64,000 bases of DNA from Chaetoceros tenuissimus (taxonomy: Eukaryota; Bacillariophyta; Thalassiosirophyceae; Chaetocerotales; Chaetocerotaceae). Position 1 is the stretch's first letter. Every line of letters starts with the position of its first letter. The stretch lies in NCBI GenBank assembly GCA_021927905.1, contig BLLK01000047.1, forward strand, positions 1,302,001-1,366,000. Direction: 5' to 3'. A model generated the notes under the pieces. That model saw only the letters and a list, made by a program, of their open reading frames with translations. It did not search any database and had not been told where the DNA came from. Shown here piece after piece: positions 21,348 through 30,070 of this stretch. A program made the position numbers and the translations under genes.

Positions 21348-21854
21348 ATGGAAGAACTAATTACGCTGAAATCAAGTGATGGAACAAAGTTTCAACTTGC
21401 TCGAGTTGAAGCGATGACGTCGAAACTTATTGAACATGCTATAGAAGACGATGATTGTGATAGTGATGAAGATAATGTATGTGAAGAAAATACAGAGGCT
21501 ATTCCTGTAAATGTCAATGCTGATATCCTAGAAATGGTTGTTGAATTCATGAAGCACCATGCGATCGATCCTCTTCGTCCAATAAGCCAGCCTCTTGGTC
21601 CAAACTTTCGATCGCAAATTACACAAGACTATTATTTCAACTTTATAGAAGAAAAGAGCGTCGAAGATATATTTAAACTATCATCAGCTGCCAATTACTT
21701 AGATATCAATCCGCTCTTTGACCTGACTGTGTTGTATTGCTCTTTCCAGTTGATGGATAAGAGTGCTGAAGAAATTAGAGAATTCTTGAAATTACCGAAA
21801 ATGACAGAGAGCGAAGAGAAGAGAGCTAGGGAAGAGCATTCATGGATGTTTTGA
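21348..21854 (+). CDS. SKP1: SKP1, core adaptor of SCF ubiquitin ligases
   Basis: 168 aa, single exon, the usual SKP1 size. It starts with the BTB/POZ-like fold (ITLKSSDGTKFQL), followed by an acidic insert, IPVNVNADILEMVVEF, then the F-box-binding helices: SVEDIFKLSSAANYLDI and a C-terminal EEIREFLKLPKMTESEE. The ending, EEHSWMF, is a variant of the nearly universal ENxWAF. SKP1 links F-box proteins to cullin-1 in SCF complexes. Two F-box-like genes lie further along this window, but that is probably coincidence. It converges on the coiled-coil gene with 135 bp between stops. Confidence 0.95.
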   Translation: MEELITLKSSDGTKFQLARVEAMTSKLIEHAIEDDDCDSDEDNVCEENTEAIPVNVNADILEMVVEFMKHHAIDPLRPISQPLGPNFRSQITQDYYFNFIEEKSVEDIFKLSSAANYLDINPLFDLTVLYCSFQLMDKSAEEIREFLKLPKMTESEEKRAREEHSWMF

Positions 21855-21989
21855 AGTTTCATCACAGTCACATAAGAAATTGGGTGATTTATTGAATGAT
21901 GACTCAAAATATTTGCATATATTGTAAAAAGAAATAAACTATAGTAATTTAGTAACCCAAAATTTATGAAGTAGAAATAGATGATCCCC

Positions 21990-24338
21990 TTAAAGTTCTA
22001 TTCTCGTAACATTCTTTTTCATTCGTCGCATTTTACGCTGAAGCTTTTCAACTTGGTCCTTTAATTCATCATTTCGATCTCTCAGGACGCGCATTGAGCT
22101 TTGGAATGTATTTGATTGGTCATTGGCGCTCTCCTTCATATGTAGTCGCCTTATTTCGTGCTTGAGATTGCTAATCTCCTCCTCTAGGGCTGCATTTCGA
22201 AAGTGTACTCGTTCAACTTCGGCTCTGTTTGCACTGAACTCGTCAATTTCTCGTCTGAGTTCTGCAATCTCAGTATCATGCCTTAGTTTCATATCTTCCA
22301 TGTCTGACTTCAATTTTATCACTTCTCTTTCTCTATCTGAAAGGAGTGAGGATTTCTGTACTACTTCACCATTTAGACTAGTAATTTCACTTCGCCTTGA
22401 GTCTGATTCTCTCTCTATTTGACTTCGAAGCTCGTTCAACTCATCACGCATGCGATCTACGTCCTTTTCTTTGTTTGTGATGAGGATCTCAAGTTTAGTA
22501 GCTTTTGCATTTTCAAAGTCTAGTTTGTCCTGTAATTCCGTTTTGAGAGTATCCTTTGTGCTTTGTGAGGTAACCATATCGTTCATAACTTCCATTAGCT
22601 TCAGCTCGATTTCTGTTTTCGACACATTAGCATTGGTGAGTTCCTTTTTCAGGGTGCTAATTTCTCTATCTCTCTTTTTCAAGTCGTTTTCACTTTCTTT
22701 CTTTGCCTGGAGTAGAATTTCTTCAGGTGAAAATTGGTCAACTTGATCTTGCAAGGTTTTCTTTTCCACAACCTCCTGTTCATATTTGACCTTCAAATCT
22801 TCTAGTTCATCAAATGTTTTTGATGATTTCATTTGCATGGTAATCATATCCTCTTCGAGACGATTCAGACTCTGATCTTTTGCTTCTTTGATCGTCTCGA
22901 GTTCCTCCTTCTTATTCTGTACCTCTTGTTTAAGAGATTGAATCTCTAGTTGAAGACCTTCGACTTGGGATTTTAGCTTTTGCTCGTTTTTGGTTGAAAC
23001 GTCCGATTTTGAAGCCTTATCATTTGCCTGAAGTTCTTTATTTTTCTTTGACTCGTTTTCATATTTCAGTTTGTATTCTTCCATCTGCTGTATTGTTTCA
23101 GTATGTCGCTTCTGAATGGTATTAAAATCAGTTTCCAAAGTTTTCAAGTTGGACTGGATAGTTGCCTTCTCTTTCCTCATTGCATCTAGCTCTTCATTTT
23201 TAATTTTTAACTCATTCTGCAATTGAACAACATTGGAATCATGATTCTCTTTCTTTCCATTCTTTGTCTTTTGGATTGCTTCCTCTTTTGTATTGATGTC
23301 ATTCTGTAGCGTTGCAATCAAAATACTCTGTTCACCAATTTTTTGCACTAAATCGGCGATTTCTTTGTCTTTGCTATCGCTGGTATTTTCATTTGATTGA
23401 AGCCCTGCCACAGCCTTTTCCGTTTGATTCATTGTAGTTTGAGCTTCGTCTAATTTCAATCTCAGCTGATCCACTTCCTTCTGCTTTTCATCAAGTTTCT
23501 TGTCCATCGAATCAGTAAGTTCATCTAGCTTTGCTTGGATTGACTCTTTTTCAATTTCAACTTCTCTCAATGATTGTTTCAATTTATCATTTCTCTGAAG
23601 TTCCTTGATAAAATTACGTTCAAGTCTCTTTACTTCTACTAAATGCTGTCTTGGTGATGATAATGGAGAAGATACCAGAGATGTACCACTTCTAGCTGTA
23701 CCCAAAGTTGATATGCTGGAAGTGTCTGATATCGATGAATCTGATGCATCTGCTCTTCTTTGAGCATGTTTTTCTCTAATTCTTTTGATGCGATTGCTAA
23801 TTTCTGCATTATTATCTTGATGCTCTTTTAATTTCGCTTTCAAACGTTCAAGCTCGACAGTTCTCTGTGTGTCTGTATTTTCATCAAAGACGAAAGCTTC
23901 TCCAAGCCCTACACCCTCCTGCATATTTACAACTTGCCCTCGGCGAGATGAGGCCTTTGGAGTGGTAGGTGGTTTTGATCCATTAGAGTCGTAACTTTCT
24001 GGTCTTTCTCTTGCTTCAGCAGCATCATTTGCCATTTGCTCCAACTTAGCTTGGAGATCTGAAACTTGAGACATTAGATTTTTGTTTGACTCGGAAAGGT
24101 TTTCTGTTTCCTTTTGCCTTTTCATCATTTCTTCACGAGACTCGTGTTTCTCCTTTGAGAGTGAGTTGATGATATTTAGGTATTCCATCTCCATTTTTGC
24201 TTTTTCATCTATTACTTGAGCTGATGGAGGAGTCGAGGGTATAGAAGGAGTTGTCGTGACTGTAATAGTCTGCTTTGCAGGTGTTGTAGGATGCTGGGAT
24301 GAGCCAAGGGCATCTTTCTTCCTTCCGAAAAGACCCAT
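21990..24338 (-). CDS. Long coiled-coil protein of unknown function
   Basis: 782 aa, single exon. It starts MGLFGRKKDALG, followed by a Thr/Ser/Pro-rich segment to about residue 45. Heptad-rich, Lys/Glu/Leu-rich coiled coil then runs with short breaks from about 45 to the end, with a Ser-rich gap near 195-230. It ends in a basic patch (EKLQRKMRRMKKNVTRIEL). There are no motor, kinase or membrane features. Gly2 might be acylated, but position 6 is Arg, which is poor for myristoylation. A structural or tethering role is only a guess from composition. The start is the first ATG of a frame that begins abruptly after non-coding sequence. Confidence 0.75.
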   Translation of the reverse strand: MGLFGRKKDALGSSQHPTTPAKQTITVTTTPSIPSTPPSAQVIDEKAKMEMEYLNIINSLSKEKHESREEMMKRQKETENLSESNKNLMSQVSDLQAKLEQMANDAAEARERPESYDSNGSKPPTTPKASSRRGQVVNMQEGVGLGEAFVFDENTDTQRTVELERLKAKLKEHQDNNAEISNRIKRIREKHAQRRADASDSSISDTSSISTLGTARSGTSLVSSPLSSPRQHLVEVKRLERNFIKELQRNDKLKQSLREVEIEKESIQAKLDELTDSMDKKLDEKQKEVDQLRLKLDEAQTTMNQTEKAVAGLQSNENTSDSKDKEIADLVQKIGEQSILIATLQNDINTKEEAIQKTKNGKKENHDSNVVQLQNELKIKNEELDAMRKEKATIQSNLKTLETDFNTIQKRHTETIQQMEEYKLKYENESKKNKELQANDKASKSDVSTKNEQKLKSQVEGLQLEIQSLKQEVQNKKEELETIKEAKDQSLNRLEEDMITMQMKSSKTFDELEDLKVKYEQEVVEKKTLQDQVDQFSPEEILLQAKKESENDLKKRDREISTLKKELTNANVSKTEIELKLMEVMNDMVTSQSTKDTLKTELQDKLDFENAKATKLEILITNKEKDVDRMRDELNELRSQIERESDSRRSEITSLNGEVVQKSSLLSDREREVIKLKSDMEDMKLRHDTEIAELRREIDEFSANRAEVERVHFRNAALEEEISNLKHEIRRLHMKESANDQSNTFQSSMRVLRDRNDELKDQVEKLQRKMRRMKKNVTRIEL

Positions 24339-24738
24339 AGTTTCCTATGAGATATCTACAGAAATGAAAAAAGACAATGTAGTGATGAGCTGATGGTATT
24401 ATGTAGAAATCAAGAAGAACAATTGTAACTTTCAACGCTCATCGCAAAAAAAGTGAGCTGAAATCGCCCAATTTTCAGCGAAGCATGATTGACTGAAATA
24501 GATCTGTTGACAGCAAGACTGATGTCAATTATCTTAGATGAGTTGGAGTAGTAAATAATAGGTAATCAGTCTAATACTTTGGCGTTTGGCGGGCGCATTG
24601 TGTATTTCATTTTTTACAAAAATTGAAAGTACATCTTTACGAACTTTGTACTAATTGAATACATACCTTGAAGAAGCTGAGGCGATTTTATCACAGACCT
24701 TTTCACTTTTTCCCATTACTGAACTCATATAGAAGAAA
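24339..24738. other. Divergent promoter region upstream of SLD5 and the coiled-coil gene
   Basis: 400 bp between divergent starts. It contains an E2F-like site (24585..24594). No gene was seen. Confidence 0.5.
24585..24594 (+). promoter_or_regulatory. E2F-like site upstream of SLD5
   Basis: TTTGGCGGGC fits the relaxed E2F site TTTSSCGS and lies about 145-155 bp upstream of the SLD5 ATG, nearly the same distance as the E2F-like site upstream of MCM2. Functional status is inference. Confidence 0.45.
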
Positions 24739-25731
24739 ATGGCTGACTTTGGGGATTTACTAGGAGATATAGAGGAAACACAGGCAACACAACCACTATC
24801 TGGATATTCGTCATCTATACAAGACCCAGGTGGAAATATTGAAACTCAAGATGAGAACGATCCTGTTGGAGATGAAGCAGATGATGCTGAAATTCCTACG
24901 GCTCTGCAAGAAGCCATGATACGGCGTGAAAATAGAGCGTATGATGAGGAAGTGCATGACGACGATTCACTTGATAATAATGAAAAGGATGCAAGTGATC
25001 GCATTGACTATCAAATGTTGAAAGAAATCTGGATTCAAGAACTCAACACTTCTGAATTGTGTAGATATAATGAAGAACTTATCGACATACTTCTTGATCT
25101 GCTACAAGAAAATGAGGATAATTTGGAAGAATTGCAGGAGCAAGGGAGAACCGGAGCAGATCCGACCCTTTCCAACATTGCAGCCAATATATGTAAAATG
25201 GACATGGATAGACTCAGTTTCGTTATTTCTGATTTGATGAGAATTAGACTTGAAAAGATTGAGAAATATTATATTCACAATAGAGACTTTTTAGATCGTA
25301 TGAGTCAGAGAGAGGTGAGCAATATTTTTATGTTCTTCTTTTTATTATCACTGGCTTTTGTCACGTATCACTGACGACTCTTTCTGATGCTATATTTGCA
25401 GATTGAGTATCATCACCAATATAGTGAGTTAGTCCAAAAGCATATGGAACGATCTGTTACAAGTCACTTTGGCAAGGATGCATGGAAAAAACTTGATGAT
25501 CCTGAGATGATAGATAGACCGAACTTGGATACTTTTGTGTTTTGTAAAGTTGTTGATCCGGAAGGAATCAATATTGATAACTGGGAGGGTATGAACATCG
25601 ACCTTAATGAAGAAGACGATGACTTGGGTGATGGTAGATTTTCTAACTTTACCTACAAATCCCAAATGTTTGTGCGTTATCGTGCAGTTCTCGAACTTGT
25701 AGATGAGGGCAAGATTGAATTGATTATGTAA
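24739..25731 (+). CDS. SLD5: GINS complex subunit SLD5
   Basis: CDS join(24739..25314,25402..25731), 301 aa; the 87-bp intron has a GTGAGC donor and a TTGCAG acceptor, phase 0. The N-terminal 90 residues are acidic and disordered, making the protein longer than animal SLD5 (about 220 aa). The helical A domain then reads LKEIWIQELNTSELCRYNEELIDILLDLL and continues through LSFVISDLMRIRLEKIEKYY, as in GINS4. The C-terminal B domain ends RAVLELVDEGKIELIM, like the terminal strand of SLD5. GINS joins Cdc45 and MCM2-7 to form the CMG helicase. It converges on the uridine kinase gene with about 138 bp between stops. Confidence 0.92.
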
Positions 25732-25869
25732 CTTTCTATTGTTCACATTACGGTTCAGTTTACTTTAATTTCATAAGAGGGGTTCAAAATATTTCTACAT
25801 AGCTCTAACCAAAGAGCTGTAGCAAAGAAAAGAGAAAAAGTTCGTTATCGAAGTGCTTATTTCGTAAAT

Positions 25870-26493
25870 CTATATCCCATTTGAAATTGACTTCAAATGA
25901 TTAACGATGACAGCCAAGGAAATTTTAGGATCATTATATCTGTCACTCATTATCACAATATCTGCCACACTTTTGCTTGGCTCTACAAACTTTTCGTGCA
26001 TTGGTTTTACAGTAGTTTGATATTGATCAATGACTTGTTCAACTGTCCGACCTCTTTCCTTCATGTCACGTTTTAGTCGCCTTATCAATCTCACATCCGC
26101 GTCTGCATCTACAAAAACTTTAACATCTAACTCCTTGACAAGTTCAGGATCTGAAAATATCAAAATCCCTTCAACAATGACAATCGGTTTAGGTTGTACG
26201 GTGGTTGTAACATTTGTTCGCATGTGAGTGCTGAAGTCATAGTTTGGCACCTCCACTGTCTTTCCTTGCTTCAAATCCTGAACGTGTTGAATCAAAAGAG
26301 AGGTGTCCAGGCTAGATGGATGGTCAAAATTTGTTTTTGCTCTTTCTTCGAGGGTTAAATGGGAGATGTCTTTGTAGTAGCTATCGTGTATGAGTACACA
26401 ACAGGTATCACTAGTCAATTCGTCTGCAACTGCTTTTGACAGAGTACTTTTTCCTCCTCCGCTTCCTCCGGCGATTCCAATGACAGTAACCAT
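25870..26493 (-). CDS. UCK: Uridine kinase
   Basis: 207 aa, single exon, the size of bacterial and eukaryotic uridine kinases. Walker A is GGSGGGKST at residues 9-17. HDSYYKD (about 36-42) and NFDHPSSLD (about 55-63) form the uridine-binding region. The sequence VPNYDFSTHMR (about 82-92), the strand IVIVEGILIF (about 104-113) and the LID-like RLIRRLKRDMKERGR (about 133-147) complete the family signature. It phosphorylates uridine and cytidine with ATP or GTP in pyrimidine salvage. No transit peptide precedes the P-loop, so it is probably cytosolic. Confidence 0.95.
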   Translation of the reverse strand: MVTVIGIAGGSGGGKSTLSKAVADELTSDTCCVLIHDSYYKDISHLTLEERAKTNFDHPSSLDTSLLIQHVQDLKQGKTVEVPNYDFSTHMRTNVTTTVQPKPIVIVEGILIFSDPELVKELDVKVFVDADADVRLIRRLKRDMKERGRTVEQVIDQYQTTVKPMHEKFVEPSKSVADIVIMSDRYNDPKISLAVIVNHLKSISNGI

Positions 26494-26868
26494 AATTCCT
26501 GATTCGAATGATGCAATGAAAGGAGGTAGAATAAGTTAGAGTTTAGCAAAATTCTTCGCGTATTTTCTAAACTTCAACTCACACTCTTTTCACTTTTCAC
26601 TCACGTAACATACTGAAGGCAGTACGTACATATGTACATTCAAAAGGGGAAAAGGGGCGTCCAGAAACTAATGAAATCTTTTTTCTCTCGCTCCTCGCTC
26701 CTCACTATTCATCACTCATCATCTCTCATCTCAATCTCACATCATACCTCTCATTAACCTTACACTACCTTCTATTCGTATTATTGTATCACTGATCATA
26801 CTGTAAAAATATTCTCGTGTGCCTGTATTTCTAGCAAGAAGGAGTCTGAACCTTTAGCAGAGTAGAAT
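26494..26868. other. Divergent intergenic region between uridine kinase and the dioxygenase gene
   Basis: 375 bp. It holds a pyrimidine-rich tract with repeated CTCATC/CTCACT words (about 26685-26750) and a palindromic GTACGTACATATGTAC-like stretch near 26623-26640. These probably belong to the promoters; no gene was seen. Confidence 0.45.
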
Positions 26869-28302
26869 ATGAATATGCTAAAACGAATACCGTGTTCGTT
26901 GGTCAGACGTCGACCTGGACGCTCTTACCGCCATTTTTCTACCGGAGATGAGTTGATTTCACAACTACCTCCTCAATTTCTCCGAATGTCATGTGATGAT
27001 TGTTTTGATCCTAAAACTCACCAACGATCTGATGTAAAGGTGGACATAAATGATGGTCGTCCGATTCAACAAGCTATAGAAGGCAAAATATTTGACATCC
27101 GCGAAATCGTATTCGATAGCAGCTCTAACTCGTATATTGTACATTTTCAAGATGGTCATGAAAACACATTTTCAAAAGATTGGGTTGAAATGCAAATATC
27201 AAGAATGCAAGGTATGAAAGATTTAACATCTTTATCGCCTATTATTTCGAGAACTCCATGGACAAATCTCCAAGACATAGATTTACGGAGGCCATATTCA
27301 AATGATTGTGAAGAAAATATGGAAGGGATAGAAGGAATGGCTTTTTCTTTTCATGATCTTGTTCTGAGCGAGAACCATGAACATAATGTTGATAAGGCGC
27401 TTGAACTTCTTCACCGATATGGTATTCTTCTTGTTTCATCGACGCCAGTAGACGACAATGGAGCGGCGATTGCAGCTTTATCTTCTGTTTTTAGTGGAGC
27501 AGCATTCAAAACATCACCAGATACATCACCGTTGGCTCATTATAGACATGGTATTGAGCAAGGTATAAAACCAAATTCTGTGCCGTGTTTGGGTGATGCT
27601 GCAGATGGACCTTACAGAACGTTGTTTGGTGGAGTTTGGTCGACGCATTCATCACAAATGACCGAAGGAACAAGCACAGCTGATTCTGCATATGGTAACG
27701 ATGCTTTACCCCTTCATACAGATATGACATATTATAGAGACCCACCGGGCCTACAAATTTTTACAATGGTGTCACCAGCTGATCAAGGTGGAGAGTCTAT
27801 ATTTACAGACGGCTTAGCAGTTGGTGAAAGAATGAGAAAAGAATATCCAAAAGAATTCGAAATATTATGTAGCACAAGCAGAAGATATAGGAGTATTGAT
27901 GACAAGACAGGTTGGCATTTGGAAGCTTGTGGGCCTATTTTCCAAACATCAAGTCTTAATGCACGGAATAATTTCGGTCCTATACTTTCAATCAGACATA
28001 ACGATTTGGATCGTTTACCCGATTTGCCTGTCGTAATTCTTAAGAATTACGACACATTTTATAAAGATTTGATAGATTCCCACAAAGTCCTTGATAAGTT
28101 GTTGTCAAGTGATGAATTTCGTCTCGTTATTGGCCTTCAAGCTGGAGAAACTGTTGTCGTTTCTAATCAAAGATGTTTGCACGGAAGACAAAGTTTTCTA
28201 GCCACCAGCTCGCCAAGAATTGTGATGGGAAGTTATGTGAGCCAAGATGACCTTGATTCAAGAATGAGGTGGATGATGAACGGCCTCTGCACATTTCAAT
28301 AA
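26869..28302 (+). CDS. Gamma-butyrobetaine / trimethyllysine dioxygenase-like enzyme
   Basis: 477 aa, single exon, with a mitochondrial-type Arg-rich presequence (LKRIPCSLVRRRPGRSYRHFS). The N-terminal region about 30-130 (LPPQFLRMSCDDCFDP, then YIVHFQDGHENTFSKDW) matches the GBBH-type N-terminal domain. The TauD-type catalytic core has iron ligands LHTDMTYY (His/Asp near 282-284) and SNQRCLHGRQSF (distal His near 437), with the Arg expected to bind 2-oxoglutarate nearby. Family members hydroxylate gamma-butyrobetaine (BBOX1) or trimethyllysine (TMLHE) in carnitine synthesis. The sequence alone does not decide between the two. Some homologues are other 2OG oxygenases, so the substrate call is tentative. 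Confidence 0.88.
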   Translation: MNMLKRIPCSLVRRRPGRSYRHFSTGDELISQLPPQFLRMSCDDCFDPKTHQRSDVKVDINDGRPIQQAIEGKIFDIREIVFDSSSNSYIVHFQDGHENTFSKDWVEMQISRMQGMKDLTSLSPIISRTPWTNLQDIDLRRPYSNDCEENMEGIEGMAFSFHDLVLSENHEHNVDKALELLHRYGILLVSSTPVDDNGAAIAALSSVFSGAAFKTSPDTSPLAHYRHGIEQGIKPNSVPCLGDAADGPYRTLFGGVWSTHSSQMTEGTSTADSAYGNDALPLHTDMTYYRDPPGLQIFTMVSPADQGGESIFTDGLAVGERMRKEYPKEFEILCSTSRRYRSIDDKTGWHLEACGPIFQTSSLNARNNFGPILSIRHNDLDRLPDLPVVILKNYDTFYKDLIDSHKVLDKLLSSDEFRLVIGLQAGETVVVSNQRCLHGRQSFLATSSPRIVMGSYVSQDDLDSRMRWMMNGLCTFQ

Positions 28303-28408
28303 TCAAAAGTGAAAATGAGAAATTGAATTTTCCCAATGACGTCCATATATCCAAGTTAGTTTGGTTGACTGTCCGTATTCGTATGTGACGTCTTTGCTGA
28401 ATAATAGC

Positions 28409-28416
28409 GCGCCAAA
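28409..28416 (-). promoter_or_regulatory. E2F-like site upstream of the MDP-1 fusion gene
   Basis: GCGCCAAA (TTTGGCGC on the minus strand) lies about 150 bp upstream of the ATG at 28564, the same spacing as in MCM2. The gene is not a known replication gene, so this may be chance or an unrecognised cell-cycle link. Confidence 0.3.
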
Positions 28417-28563
28417 ATATGTGCCGATGACGACCACACTTTTCTCACACTGTCAATATGGCAATTCAATTCACGTAAAACGTTTGATATTCTAATTTCA
28501 ATTACTCCTTTTGATAAGGAATAAGTACAGAGTCTATCAACTTGTGGTTCTATCTCTGAAACA

Positions 28564-30026
28564 ATGGATAGCTTCTTGTCTGTACGAGGTCTCATCCAGT
28601 TAGGGTTACTCTCAAGTTGTCTCTTTCAATATTCATCGGCTTTCCTCGGTATGACGAAAAAGCAATCAGTTACGTCTCTGTCTGCAGTGCCTCAGCTCAT
28701 AGTTTTCGACTTGGACAATACACTCTGGACTCCAGGTAACTTTAACGCACTATCTCTTTTTGCTTATCAACATAATTCATTTCTATTGACTTGTCCTTTC
28801 TATTAGAATTATATCAGCTTCGTAAACTTAAACGACAGAATGTCTTCCCAGAAGCACATGTAGATGTTAAACTCTTTCCTGCCGCGTGGGATATCATTCA
28901 GCAATGTCGTAATGATGAGAAATACGCAAACACTAAATTTGCCGTTGCATCAAGAACAAAAAGTGGAGAATGGGCACATGATCTTCTAGAGCAGTTTGGT
29001 TTGACTACATTTTTTGACTACGTCGAAATTTTCCCAGGTGATAAGAAAAGTCACTTTAACAATCTAAAGAAAAGTTCAGGTCTTGATTTTCACGACATGC
29101 TATTCTTTGATGATTCAAGAGACGGAAGATTCGGAAATTGCGAACCAGTCTCCAATCTCGGTGTACTTTCTGTGCATTGCCCAAACGGAATTTACGAAGA
29201 GCAAATTTTTCACGGTGCATTGGACCATTACAAGAATTGGTATACTTCCCATAGATCTCCTGATACTATCATCGAATGGGATGGATCCATCACAACCAAC
29301 ACTATCGATCCAAATGAACGTTTCACTGGAATTGTAAAAATGGTGAACTATCAGAAAAATTTTGGGTTTATTCGTTATGGAGACAGAAAAACAAAGGATA
29401 TGTTTTTTCATTTCAGTGCTTTGCCATCCAATGCAAATGTCGAAGAAGGAGATGAAGTTTCATTCCGGATCACAAAGGATTCAAGAAAAGGAAAATTGGC
29501 GGCGGAGGATGTAGAACTGGTCAATTCAGGTAGTAACAATGACGACACTGTAAACATGAGGGTCTTTTCAATGAACTTGCCATTTGCCGCTTTGTTGTCT
29601 AATGGATACAAGACTTTGGAAACAAGAAATGGTACAATGTTTACTCCATATGAAGAGGGAACCAAAATGCTTCTTCATGTTGGACAGAGAATATATCCTG
29701 ATGGCAACAGACATTTAGATGTCATGAAGAGTGGCGGTTTGAGTGATGCCGAAATAGAGGATTTAAAATCTTTGCCTAAAGGATTTGGGAAAGGAATGGC
29801 GGTGGCAATAGTTGAACTAGGAAAAACTTTTGAAACAACTTTGGAAGAGAGATGTGATCCTGATTTCCAGAGAAGTGTAGGTGCCTTTGGTGCTGATAGT
29901 GGCATGAGGGCAACGGAAATCAAACGAGTGGAATACCTAAAGAAGCCTTTACGAGTCTCTGGACGAGGAGGTGTCTTCAAGGCTCAAGTACCAAGAGATG
30001 TGATTCCAGATGGATGGCTTGATTAG
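28564..30026 (+). CDS. MDP-1-type HAD phosphatase fused to cold-shock and ASCH-like domains
   Basis: CDS join(28564..28735,28807..30026), 463 aa; the 71-bp intron has a GTAACT donor and a TATTAG acceptor, phase 1. The N-terminus is a hydrophobic signal-like segment ending YSSAFLG, similar to diatom plastid targeting motifs. The HAD phosphatase follows: VFDLDNTLW near 48, with the DxDxT nucleophile, and FFDDSRDGR near 150, as in magnesium-dependent phosphatase 1. A cold-shock domain spans about 228-300 (GIVKMVNYQKNFGFIR, DMFFHFSAL: RNP1- and RNP2-like). An ASCH/PUA-like domain begins near 307 with SMNLPFAALLSNGYKTLETRN, containing GxKxxExR. MDP-1 enzymes dephosphorylate small phosphates or phosphotyrosine; the two extra domains bind nucleic acid in other proteins. 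The combination is unusual. Confidence 0.88.
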
Positions 30027-30070
30027 AAATATTTGATCAACATATTTAGCATCCATATTTACAGCAGACA

